A DNA stretch of 15,819 nucleotides, from contig DBHE01000153.1 of assembly GCA_002296055.1 (NCBI GenBank), positions 1-15,819 on the forward strand, given 5' to 3'. Shown here piece by piece: positions 7,435 to 14,531 of the stretch (the stretch's first letter is position 1; the number at the start of each line of letters is the position of its first letter). Position numbers and translations under genes: made by a program. This stretch comes from Pseudomonadaceae bacterium UBA836 (GTDB lineage: Bacteria; Pseudomonadota; Gammaproteobacteria; Pseudomonadales; Pseudomonadaceae). Under the pieces are notes generated by a model. That model searched no databases. It saw nothing but the letters and a program-made list of their open reading frames with translations, and was not told the origin of the DNA.

Positions 7435-9786
7435 ATGAAACGTTACCTATTGCCTGCGCTGTTCTCCATGTTGATGGCGCAGGGCGCCTTTGCAGACGCC
7501 TTCCAGATCTCCGATATTCGCGTTAATGGCTTGCAGCGGGTGTCTGCCGGTAGCGTATTTACCTCTCTACCGTTGAACATCGGTGACGAGGTTGACGATC
7601 AGGAGTTGGTTGACGCAACCCGCGCGCTGTTCCGTACCGGTTTCTTCCAGGATATTCAGCTGGGCCGCGACGGCAATGTACTGGTCATTAACGTGGTCGA
7701 GCGCCCCTCCATTTCTTCTATCGAGCTTGAAGGCAACAAAGCCATCAAGAGCGAGGATCTGCTGACCGGTTTGAGCGCAGCGGGTCTGGCCGAGGGCGAG
7801 ATCTTCCAGCGCGCGACCTTGGAGGGTGTGCGCAACGAACTGCTTCGCCAGTACGTCGCCCAAGGCCGCTACTCGGCGGATATTGACGCCCAAGTGATTC
7901 CCGAGCCGCGCAATCGCGTGGCGTTGAAGATCGTTATCGATGAGGGCTCGGTCGCCTCGATCTCTCATATTAACGTCGTGGGTAATACCGTTTTCCCGAC
8001 TGAAGATCTGGTCGACCTGTTTGAGCTGAAGACCAGCGGCTGGCTGTCCTTCCTGCGCAACGATGACAAATACTCGCGTGAGAAGCTGGCCGGTGACCTT
8101 GAGCGCCTGCGCTCCTACTATCTGGACCGCGGCTACATCAACATGGACGTGGCTTCTACCCAGGTGTCGATCACGCCGGACAAGAAGCACGTTTACGTTA
8201 CGGTCAACATCAACGAAGGCGAGCGCTACAGCATTCGTGATGTCAGCCTCTCCGGTGACCTGGTGGTGGCCGAGTCTGAGGTGCAGCGCCTGATGCTGGT
8301 CGAGCCAGGTCAGATTTTCTCTCGTCAGGTGATGACCTCCACATCCGACCTGATCAGCCGCCGCCTGGGCAACGAGGGTTATACCTTCGCCAGCGTCAAC
8401 GGCATTCCCGAGATTCACGAAGAAGACAAAACCGTTTCGGTTACCTTCTACGTCGATCCAGGTAAGCGCGCCTACGTCAATCGCATCAACTTCCGTGGCA
8501 ATACCAAGACTGAAGACCAGGTATTGCGTCGCGAGATGCGCCAGATGGAAGGTGGCTGGGCCTCGACCTACCTGATCGATCAATCGAAGACACGCCTGGA
8601 GCGTCTTGGCTTCTTTAAGGAAGTTAACGTTGAGACCGTGCCGGTGCCGGGCGCCGATGACCTGATTGACGTTAACTACAGCGTAGAAGAGCAGCCCTCA
8701 GGCTCGGTGACTGCCAGCCTCGGTTTCTCGCAGAGCTCCGGTATCATCCTGGGTGGCTCAATCAGTCAGAACAACTTCTTCGGTACCGGTAACCGTGTCA
8801 GCATTGGCGCTAACCGCTCCGACTATCAGACCTCGCTGTCCTTCGGGTTTATGGACCCCTATTTCACCGTCGACGGTCTGAGCTTTGGTTACAACGCCTT
8901 TTACCGCACTACTGACTACGACGAGCTGGATGTTGATGTAACCAGCTATGCGGTTGACTCCTACGGTGCGGGCTTCAATTTCGGTTACCCGATCAGCGAC
9001 AACTCGCGCTTGTCCTTTGGTATGAGTGCACAGCACGACAAGATCAAGAGCGGCGTTTATACGGTGCAGGAGATTCTCGACTTCCTCCAGAACGAAGGCG
9101 ACAACTTCACCAACCTGTTCTTTGATACATCCTGGTCGCAAACCACTCTGAACCGGGGTGTGTTCCCTGATCGTGGTTACTCCCAGAACCTGTCGTGGCG
9201 CGTGACCGTACCGGGCAGCGATCTGGAGTTCTACACCATGGACTACAAGGCTCAGCGCTTCTTCCCGATGACCGAAGACCTGACTCTGCGCCTGCATACT
9301 GACCTGGGCTTCGGTCGCGGGCTGGGTGGTACTGACCAGATGCCGTTCTATGAGCACTACTACGCCGGTGGTATCGGCTCGGTTCGTGGTTTCGAGGACG
9401 GTACCCTGGGTCCAAAAAGTACGCCTAACGCGGCTGACCCTGACCAGGAATCGCTGCCCTTCGGCGGTAACATCAAAATTACCGGTGGCGCCGAGGTGGT
9501 ATTCCCCGCGCCCTTCGTAAAGGATCAGCGCTCTCTGCGTACTGCTCTGTTCTTCGATGTGGGTAACGTATACGATACCCAGTGCACGCGGACGGTGACC
9601 GTTGAAGGCGACGCCAACCCCGGTTGTGGCGAAGTCGACCTTGGTGAGCTGCGTTACAGCGTCGGTGTCGGCCTGTCCTGGCTGACCGCGTTGGGCCCGC
9701 TGGGCTTCAGTCTGGCCATGCCGCTCAACAGCGATTCGGCCGATGACACCCAGGTGTTCCAGTTCACCCTTGGTCAGTCGTTCTGA
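7435..9786 (+). CDS. bamA: Outer membrane protein assembly factor BamA (Omp85)
   Basis: BamA is the core of the BAM complex that folds and inserts beta-barrel proteins into the outer membrane. The 783-residue product begins with a signal peptide (residues 1-20, cleavage after AFA). Five POTRA domains follow, starting near residues 23, 92, 173, 265 and 346, each opening with an I-x-V/L/F-x-G-N/D-type strand (IRVNGL, IELEGN, INVVGN, VSLSGD, INFRGN). The 16-strand barrel runs from about 423 to the end. The L6 lid motif is V650-R-G-F653. Two cysteines, C717 and C731, sit in a later extracellular loop region and may form a disulfide. The chain ends in GQSF, with the C-terminal Phe that serves as the outer-membrane targeting signal. 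Only a poor Shine-Dalgarno (CGGA, 7427-7430) precedes the ATG, which is odd for an essential abundant protein. The gap from rseP is 73 nt with no terminator visible. Confidence 0.97.
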   Translation: MKRYLLPALFSMLMAQGAFADAFQISDIRVNGLQRVSAGSVFTSLPLNIGDEVDDQELVDATRALFRTGFFQDIQLGRDGNVLVINVVERPSISSIELEGNKAIKSEDLLTGLSAAGLAEGEIFQRATLEGVRNELLRQYVAQGRYSADIDAQVIPEPRNRVALKIVIDEGSVASISHINVVGNTVFPTEDLVDLFELKTSGWLSFLRNDDKYSREKLAGDLERLRSYYLDRGYINMDVASTQVSITPDKKHVYVTVNINEGERYSIRDVSLSGDLVVAESEVQRLMLVEPGQIFSRQVMTSTSDLISRRLGNEGYTFASVNGIPEIHEEDKTVSVTFYVDPGKRAYVNRINFRGNTKTEDQVLRREMRQMEGGWASTYLIDQSKTRLERLGFFKEVNVETVPVPGADDLIDVNYSVEEQPSGSVTASLGFSQSSGIILGGSISQNNFFGTGNRVSIGANRSDYQTSLSFGFMDPYFTVDGLSFGYNAFYRTTDYDELDVDVTSYAVDSYGAGFNFGYPISDNSRLSFGMSAQHDKIKSGVYTVQEILDFLQNEGDNFTNLFFDTSWSQTTLNRGVFPDRGYSQNLSWRVTVPGSDLEFYTMDYKAQRFFPMTEDLTLRLHTDLGFGRGLGGTDQMPFYEHYYAGGIGSVRGFEDGTLGPKSTPNAADPDQESLPFGGNIKITGGAEVVFPAPFVKDQRSLRTALFFDVGNVYDTQCTRTVTVEGDANPGCGEVDLGELRYSVGVGLSWLTALGPLGFSLAMPLNSDSADDTQVFQFTLGQSF

Positions 9787-9818
9787 CGTCAATCAAACAA
9801 TATCGAGCAATCGTAATC

Positions 9819-9823
9819 AGGAG
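9819..9823 (+). promoter_or_regulatory. Ribosome binding site that fixes the skp GTG start
   Basis: AGGAG lies 7 nt before GTG 9831 and points to this non-ATG codon as the start. The resulting N-terminus (MGKFTRVAV and on) gives a proper signal peptide, which supports the choice. Confidence 0.8.
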
Positions 9824-9830
9824 TAGCAGA

Positions 9831-10337
9831 GTGGGTAAGTTTACGCGCGTGGCTGTCATGTCAATGCTGGTCATGGCCAGCTTCCAGGTTTCCGCCGAGA
9901 TGAAAATCGCTGTTCTCGATTATCAGATGGCGCTGCTGGAATCAGACGCGGCCAAGAAATACTCTGTTGATGCCGAGTCGCAGTTTGGCTCCCAGCTGCA
10001 GCGGGTTAAGAACCTTGAGGCCGAAGCCAAGCGCCTGCAGGAGCGTCTGCAGCGTGATGGACAGCAGCTGGCCCAGAGTGAAGCTGAAAAGCTGGATCTG
10101 GAGTTTCGTCAAAAGGCCCGCGAATACCAGCTGGCTTCCCGCGAGCTGAACGAAGCCAAGGCCCAGTCTGATCGTCAGATGCTGGAAACACTCAAGCCCA
10201 AGCTGGACGCTGCCGTTGAGGCGGTGCTCAACGCAGGTAACTATGACCTGGTGCTGGACCGCGGCGGCGTAGTTGAAGTCAAGCCGCAGTTCGATATTAC
10301 CCGTCAGGTTATCGAGCGCCTGAATAGCAACCGCTGA
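9831..10337 (+). CDS. skp: Periplasmic chaperone Skp (OmpH)
   Basis: Skp is a trimeric, jellyfish-shaped periplasmic chaperone that holds unfolded outer-membrane proteins on their way to the BAM complex. The 168-residue product has a signal peptide (1-22, basic start, hydrophobic core, cleavage after VSA) and a short first strand ([18 protein letters not shown]). A long charged helical hairpin spans about 45-125, rich in heptad-like Lys/Glu/Gln/Leu, forming the tentacle. The C-terminal strand region [20 protein letters not shown] completes the trimerisation core. It starts at GTG with a good Shine-Dalgarno, 44 nt after bamA, and its stop overlaps the lpxD ATG by one base (TGATG). Gene order bamA-skp-lpxD is conserved in Gammaproteobacteria. 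Skp is poorly conserved in sequence, but the length, signal peptide and context make the call secure. Confidence 0.95.
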   Translation: MGKFTRVAVMSMLVMASFQVSAEMKIAVLDYQMALLESDAAKKYSVDAESQFGSQLQRVKNLEAEAKRLQERLQRDGQQLAQSEAEKLDLEFRQKAREYQLASRELNEAKAQSDRQMLETLKPKLDAAVEAVLNAGNYDLVLDRGGVVEVKPQFDITRQVIERLNSNR

Positions 10338-11398
10338 TGAGCGCCGATCAATCTCTGTCCCTTGCGCGCCTGGCTGAAGAGCTCGGCGCGCAGCTCGTTG
10401 GGGATGCGCAAATCCAGATCGTCGGCCTGTCCACGCTGCAGGACGCCGAACCCGGTCAGTTGACCTTTCTTGCCAATGCCCAGTACCGCAAATACCTGAC
10501 TGATAGTCGCGCCAGCGCGGTGCTGCTGACGGCCCAGGATGCTGAAGGCTTTGCCGGCAACGCGCTGATTGTCGCGGACCCTTATCTGGCTTATGCACGA
10601 CTCTCCCATCGCTTTGATCCTAAGCCCCGCGCGGCGGCGGGTGTTCACCCCAGTGCCGTAGTTGCTGCCAGTGCGCAGGTTGATGCCACCGCCAGTATCG
10701 GTGCGGGCGCGGTGATCGAAGAGGGCGCTGTTATTGGTGCCGGCGTCAGCGTTGGCGCGCAGTGTTTTGTTGGTGCTCGTTCTTGTATCGGCGACGGCGG
10801 TTGGCTGGCACCACGGGTGACTCTGTATCACGACGTCAGCATCGGTGAGCGGGTGGTCATTCAGTCTGGTGCGGTGATTGGCTCAGAGGGTTTCGGTTTC
10901 GCCAATCAGGGCGGCACTTGGCAGAAGATCGCTCAGATTGGCGGTGTGCGCATTGGCGACGACGTTGAGATCGGCGCCAATACCACCATTGATCGCGGCG
11001 CGCTGGCCGATACCGTCATTGGAAATGGCGTCAAGCTGGACAACCAGATCCAGATCGCGCACAACGTACAGATTGGTGACCACACTGCGATGGCGGCCTG
11101 TGTCGGTATTTCCGGCAGTACCCGTATCGGCAAGCACTGCATGATCGCAGGCGGCGTTGGCATGGTCGGTCATATCGAGGTGTGCGATAACGTGTTCGTC
11201 AGTGGCATGACCATGGTGACCCGTTCCATTACCGAACCAGGGGCTTATTCCTCCGGCACGGCGATGCAGCCAGCGGGCGATTGGAAGAAGAGCGCCGCGC
11301 GTATCCGTCAGCTCGATGGCATGGCCAAACGTCTCCAGCAGCTGGAGAAACAGATTGAACAGGTGACTCAGGCGTCTTCTGACTCATCAAACGCCTGA
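10337..11398 (+). CDS. lpxD: UDP-3-O-acylglucosamine N-acyltransferase LpxD
   Basis: LpxD adds the second 3-hydroxyacyl chain, from ACP, to the 2-amine of UDP-3-O-acyl-glucosamine, the third step of lipid A synthesis in the cytoplasm. The 353-residue product has an N-terminal uridine-binding domain (about 1-100; [13 protein letters not shown] and an SRASAVLL strand). A left-handed beta-helix of hexapeptide repeats (about 102-290, I/V-G-x-x-x-x periodicity) follows, then a C-terminal helical tail (about 316-345, [20 protein letters not shown]). The catalytic histidine is H242 in [10 protein letters not shown], matching E. coli H239. Length and tail match pseudomonad LpxD. It overlaps the skp stop by one base, implying coupled translation. 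A terminator-like hairpin follows 3 nt after its stop. Confidence 0.97.
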   Translation: MSADQSLSLARLAEELGAQLVGDAQIQIVGLSTLQDAEPGQLTFLANAQYRKYLTDSRASAVLLTAQDAEGFAGNALIVADPYLAYARLSHRFDPKPRAAAGVHPSAVVAASAQVDATASIGAGAVIEEGAVIGAGVSVGAQCFVGARSCIGDGGWLAPRVTLYHDVSIGERVVIQSGAVIGSEGFGFANQGGTWQKIAQIGGVRIGDDVEIGANTTIDRGALADTVIGNGVKLDNQIQIAHNVQIGDHTAMAACVGISGSTRIGKHCMIAGGVGMVGHIEVCDNVFVSGMTMVTRSITEPGAYSSGTAMQPAGDWKKSAARIRQLDGMAKRLQQLEKQIEQVTQASSDSSNA

Positions 11399-11400
11399 CC

Positions 11401-11429
11401 GGCGCCCGGATGGGCGCCTTTATTATTTT
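11401..11429 (+). terminator. Terminator-like hairpin between lpxD and fabZ
   Basis: A perfect 7-bp GC stem (GGCGCCC at 11401-11407, GGGCGCC at 11412-11418) with a 4-nt loop GGAT is followed by TTTATTATTTT (11419-11429), a T-rich though interrupted tract. It starts 3 nt after the lpxD stop and ends 18 nt before the fabZ start. It has the form of an intrinsic terminator, but it sits inside what is normally treated as one lipid A operon, so partial termination is more likely than a full stop. The T-rich stretch also contains TATTAT (11421-11426), a -10-like hexamer without a good -35. Confidence 0.65.
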
Positions 11430-11447
11430 CAGCAAGGCCAGCGATAC

Positions 11448-11885
11448 ATGGATATCAACGAAATCAAAGAATACCTGCCGCACCGTTACCCCTTTCTGTT
11501 GGTGGACCGAGTGCTGGAGCTGGATCTTGAAGGCAAGCACATTCGGGCCTACAAGAATGTCTCGGTTAACGAGCCCTTTTTTAACGGCCATTTTCCGCAG
11601 CACCCGATCATGCCCGGTGTGCTGATCATCGAGGCCATGGCGCAGGCGGCTGGCTTGCTGGGCTTCAAGATGATGGGTGTAAAGCCCTCTGACGGCACGC
11701 TCTATTATTTTGTCGGTTCCGACAAGCTGCGTTTCCGCCAGCCGGTGGTGCCGGGTGACCAGCTGCAGCTGGAAGCGAGCTACCTGAGCGATAAGCGTGG
11801 CATCTGGAAATTTGCCTGCCGTGCTACCGTGGATGGTAAAGAAGCCTGCTCGGCCGAAATCATTTGTGCGGAACGCAAGATATGA
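11448..11885 (+). CDS. fabZ: 3-hydroxyacyl-[acyl-carrier-protein] dehydratase FabZ
   Basis: FabZ removes water from (3R)-hydroxyacyl-ACP to give trans-2-enoyl-ACP in type II fatty acid synthesis. It draws on the same hydroxyacyl-ACP pool that LpxA and LpxD need, so its place beside them links phospholipid and lipid A supply. The 145-residue hot-dog fold starts with [20 protein letters not shown]. The catalytic pair is H48 (in NGHFPQHP) and E62 (in [15 protein letters not shown]), and [14 protein letters not shown] is the late conserved strand. The start at ATG 11448 fits the family N-terminus, though the nearest Shine-Dalgarno (AAGG, 11434-11437) is weak and 10 nt away. Its TGA overlaps the lpxA ATG (ATGA). 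Confidence 0.97.
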   Translation: MDINEIKEYLPHRYPFLLVDRVLELDLEGKHIRAYKNVSVNEPFFNGHFPQHPIMPGVLIIEAMAQAAGLLGFKMMGVKPSDGTLYYFVGSDKLRFRQPVVPGDQLQLEASYLSDKRGIWKFACRATVDGKEACSAEIICAERKI

Positions 11886-12658
11886 GTCGTATTCACCCTC
11901 TGGCGATTGTTGACCCCGCAGCGCGGCTGGCCGACGACGTTGAGGTCGGTCCCTGGAGCCTGATCGGTGCGGACGTCGAAATCGGCGCCGGCAGCCGTAT
12001 TGCCTCGCACGTGGTCATCAAGGGGCCCACTACCATCGGGTGCAACAACCGGATTTTCCAGTTTGCCTCGGTGGGTGAGGAGTGTCAGGACAAGAAGTAC
12101 AACGGCGAGCCGACCCGCTTGGTGATCGGCGACAACAACGTCATTCGTGAGGGCTGCACCCTGCACCGCGGTACTGTGCAGGATGAGGGTATTACCCGTA
12201 TCGGCAGCAACAACTTGCTGATGGCTTATGTTCATGTGGCGCACGATTGTGTTGTCGGCGACAACATCATCATGGCCAATAACGCGACCATCGCCGGTCA
12301 CGTGCATATTGGTGATGGCGCCATTCTGGGTGGTTACACCACCGTGCACCAGTTCTGCCACATTGGCTCCTTTGCCATGAGCGCAGCCAATAGCGCCGTG
12401 TTCAAGGACATTCCTGCCTTTGTGATGGTGGGCGGTAACCCCGCCAGCGCCCACGGTATGAACTTCGAGGGCATGCGCCGTCGCGGTTACTCGCCCGAGC
12501 TGGTCAGCGCCCTGCGCCGCGCCTACAAGGTGGTTTATCGCCAAGGTCTGACAACCGCTCAGGCTATGTCTGAGCTAGCCGAGGCTGCTGCACAGTTCCC
12601 CGAGGTGGCGCTGTACTGTGCCTCGATCAACGAGTCGACCCGCGGCATCACGCGCTGA
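11882..12658 (+). CDS. lpxA: UDP-N-acetylglucosamine acyltransferase LpxA
   Basis: LpxA transfers a 3-hydroxyacyl chain from ACP to the 3-OH of UDP-GlcNAc, the first step of lipid A synthesis. The 258-residue product is a hexapeptide-repeat left-handed beta-helix (about 1-185) with a C-terminal helical domain ([16 protein letters not shown] and on, ending STRGITR). The catalytic base is H121 in [10 protein letters not shown] (E. coli H125), with H140 and H156 also conserved. The ATG at 11882 overlaps the fabZ stop. An open frame runs 18 nt further upstream into fabZ, but ATGA coupling and the family start MSxI favour 11882. At the hydrocarbon-ruler position (E. coli G173, P. aeruginosa M169) this protein has A169, preceded by A168, which bears on acyl-chain length. 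Confidence 0.97.
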   Translation: MSRIHPLAIVDPAARLADDVEVGPWSLIGADVEIGAGSRIASHVVIKGPTTIGCNNRIFQFASVGEECQDKKYNGEPTRLVIGDNNVIREGCTLHRGTVQDEGITRIGSNNLLMAYVHVAHDCVVGDNIIMANNATIAGHVHIGDGAILGGYTTVHQFCHIGSFAMSAANSAVFKDIPAFVMVGGNPASAHGMNFEGMRRRGYSPELVSALRRAYKVVYRQGLTTAQAMSELAEAAAQFPEVALYCASINESTRGITR

Positions 12659-12659
12659 C

Positions 12660-13838
12660 ATGGTCGATACCGCGGTGCGCTCCGACAAACCCCTTTGTAT
12701 CGCGCTGGTTGCCGGTGAAGCCTCCGGCGATACCCTCGGCGCCGGGTTGATCGCTGCACTGAAGCAACGCTTCCCCAATGCCCGTTTTATCGGTATCGGT
12801 GGTCCGCGCATGCTGGCTGAAGGCATGCAGACCCGCGTACCGATGGAGCGCCTGGCGGTGATGGGGTTGATTGAGGTGCTGGGGCGGCTGCGTGAACTGC
12901 TGCGAATCCGCCGCGAGCTGGTGGAGTACCTCAAGCAGGAGCAGCCAGACGTTTTCATCGGCATCGACGCGCCGGATTTTACCCTGGGCGTGGAGCAGCG
13001 CCTGCGTGATGTGGGTATTCCCACTGTGCATTACGTCAGCCCGTCGGTATGGGCCTGGCGCGAGAAGCGAGTGCTGGGCATCGCCCAATCTACCGACCTG
13101 ATGCTGACCCTGTTTCCCTTTGAGGAAGAGGTGTATCGCCGTCACGGTGTAGCGGTGCGCTGCGTTGGTCATACCCTGGCAGACTGCATTCCTCTGGAAC
13201 CGGATCGTACTGCGGCGCGCCAATCCCTGGGGTTGCAGCAAGACGCACGCATTCTCGCGCTGCTGCCGGGCAGCCGAAACGGCGAGCTGCGCAAGCTTGG
13301 CCGGGTCTTCCTTGAGACCGCTGCCTGGTGTCTTGAGCGCCAGCCAGAGCTGCAGTTCATCATGCCCTGCGCGAGCCCCGAGCGCCGTCTGCAGATGGAA
13401 GCGATTATGGCTGAGACTGGCCTTGAGCTGCCGCTGACGCTCTACGATGGCAAGGCGCACGAGGTGCTGGCAGCCAGCGACGCCGTATTGATCGCATCGG
13501 GTACCGCGACGCTCGAGGCCATGCTGTTCAAACGCCCGATGGTGGTGGCCTACCGGATGGCCGGGCTGACCTTCCGCATTCTCAAACGCCTGGTCAAAGT
13601 GGGGCACGTGTCGTTGCCCAACTTGCTGGCCGGTCGTGAGGTGGCCCCCGAGTTTCTTCAGGATGCAGCCACTCCCGAGGCCATGGGGCCAGCGCTGCTT
13701 GAGCGGTTGCTGCCAACGGCCGAGCGGGTGGAGACCGAACAGACGTTCCTTGAGTTGCACCAGATGCTACGCCGTGATGCCGACCACAGCGCTGCCGAGG
13801 CCATTGCCGAGCTGTTAGGTGCGCGAGGCAAGCTGTGA
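12660..13838 (+). CDS. lpxB: Lipid A disaccharide synthase LpxB
   Basis: LpxB is a membrane-associated GT19 glycosyltransferase that joins UDP-2,3-diacylglucosamine and lipid X into the beta-1,6 disaccharide of lipid A. The 392-residue product shows the N-terminal [11 protein letters not shown] (14-24), FIGIGGPRM (43-51), [17 protein letters not shown] (61-77), [13 protein letters not shown] (100-112), and [14 protein letters not shown] (124-137). The C-terminal half has [10 protein letters not shown] (201-210), [16 protein letters not shown] (274-289) and KRPMVVAYR (291-299). ATG 12660, one base after the lpxA stop, is the best start; a GTG at 12618 in the same frame would add 14 residues inside lpxA. 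No clear Shine-Dalgarno serves either, so coupling to lpxA is likely. The product is about 10 residues longer at the N-terminus than some relatives. Its stop overlaps the rnhB GTG. Confidence 0.96.
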   Translation: MVDTAVRSDKPLCIALVAGEASGDTLGAGLIAALKQRFPNARFIGIGGPRMLAEGMQTRVPMERLAVMGLIEVLGRLRELLRIRRELVEYLKQEQPDVFIGIDAPDFTLGVEQRLRDVGIPTVHYVSPSVWAWREKRVLGIAQSTDLMLTLFPFEEEVYRRHGVAVRCVGHTLADCIPLEPDRTAARQSLGLQQDARILALLPGSRNGELRKLGRVFLETAAWCLERQPELQFIMPCASPERRLQMEAIMAETGLELPLTLYDGKAHEVLAASDAVLIASGTATLEAMLFKRPMVVAYRMAGLTFRILKRLVKVGHVSLPNLLAGREVAPEFLQDAATPEAMGPALLERLLPTAERVETEQTFLELHQMLRRDADHSAAEAIAELLGARGKL

Positions 13839-14440
13839 GCCAGTTGCTAATGGACTGGGCAACACCGGCTGATAACGAGCTGGTTGCCGGTGTCGACGAA
13901 GTAGGGCGCGGCCCGCTGTGTGGCGCCGTGGTTACCGCCGCGGTAATCCTCGACCCGGTCCGGCCGATTGAGGGGCTCAACGACTCCAAGAAGCTGACCG
14001 AAGCGCGTCGTGAGGCGTTGTTTCCGCTGATTCAGGAGCGCGCGCTGGCCTGGTGTATCGCCCGCGCCGAGGTGGAAGAGATCGACCGCCTGAATATTTT
14101 GCACGCAACCATGCTGGCAATGCAGCGCGCGGTCGCGGGCCTGAGCCTGCAGCCGACCCTGGTGCTGGTCGATGGGAACCGCTGCCCGGTATTGCCGATG
14201 CGCAGCGAGCCGGTGGTCAAGGGTGACAGCCGCGTGCCGGCCATCGCCGCGGCCTCCATTCTTGCCAAGGTTGCCCGTGACCGCGAGATGCTAGAGCTGG
14301 ATCAGCAGTACCCCGGCTATGGCATTGCCGGCCACAAGGGCTACCCCACGCCGGTTCACCTGGCGGCCCTGCGCGCGCTGGGCGCTACTCCTATTCATCG
14401 CCGTTCATTCGGCCCAGTGCGCAAGGCGCTGGAACAGTAA
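13835..14440 (+). CDS. rnhB: Ribonuclease HII
   Basis: RNase HII cuts the RNA strand of RNA-DNA hybrids and starts removal of single ribonucleotides misinserted in DNA. The 201-residue product has the acidic active site intact: D21-E22 in [15 protein letters not shown] (19-33), D113 in VLVDGNRCP, and D131 in [20 protein letters not shown]. The C-terminal block is [20 protein letters not shown] with HRRSFGPVR near the end. It starts at GTG 13835, overlapping the lpxB TGA (GTGA); an in-frame ATG at 13850 would remove five residues and keep the whole domain, so the exact start is less certain than the identity. The lpxB-rnhB-dnaE order is the usual gammaproteobacterial one. Confidence 0.96.
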   Translation: MSQLLMDWATPADNELVAGVDEVGRGPLCGAVVTAAVILDPVRPIEGLNDSKKLTEARREALFPLIQERALAWCIARAEVEEIDRLNILHATMLAMQRAVAGLSLQPTLVLVDGNRCPVLPMRSEPVVKGDSRVPAIAAASILAKVARDREMLELDQQYPGYGIAGHKGYPTPVHLAALRALGATPIHRRSFGPVRKALEQ

Positions 14441-14454
14441 ACGGTCCTTAACGC

Positions 14455-14476
14455 CTGCTGCGGCTGGTCGCAGCAG
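14455..14476 (+). other. Hairpin between rnhB and dnaE
   Basis: An 8-bp perfect inverted repeat (CTGCTGCG at 14455-14462, CGCAGCAG at 14469-14476) with a 6-nt loop lies 14 nt after the rnhB stop. It is followed by six Cs rather than Ts, so it is not a standard intrinsic terminator. It could protect an rnhB mRNA 3' end, or be a Rho-associated or pausing structure. Confidence 0.45.
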
Positions 14477-14493
14477 CCCCCCGTCGCTACAAT
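14465..14493 (+). promoter_or_regulatory. Possible sigma-70 promoter for dnaE
   Basis: TACAAT at 14488-14493 matches the -10 consensus TATAAT at five of six positions. With 17-nt spacing the -35 would be TGGTCG (14465-14470), only three of six. Transcription would start near 14500 and leave a leader of about 30 nt with the dnaE Shine-Dalgarno CAGGA (14522-14526). The position is plausible but the -35 is poor. Confidence 0.35.
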
Positions 14494-14531
14494 TCTCTGC
14501 CTGACGTTCCGCCATCTGAAACAGGATTTCC

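Noticed and set aside
7567..9792. Two long minus-strand open frames (338 and 344 codons) opposite bamA.
   Set aside because: They mirror the codon bias of bamA, match no family I recognise, and would conflict with a certain essential gene on the plus strand.
12618..12659. Upstream GTG start for lpxB at 12618.
   Set aside because: The extra 14 residues overlap lpxA and are unlike LpxB; ATG 12660 right after the lpxA stop fits the family better.
12648..13760. A 370-codon minus-strand open frame opposite lpxB.
   Set aside because: It is rich in His/Gln/Arg, the usual signature of antisense reading of GC-rich genes, with no domain or initiation signal.
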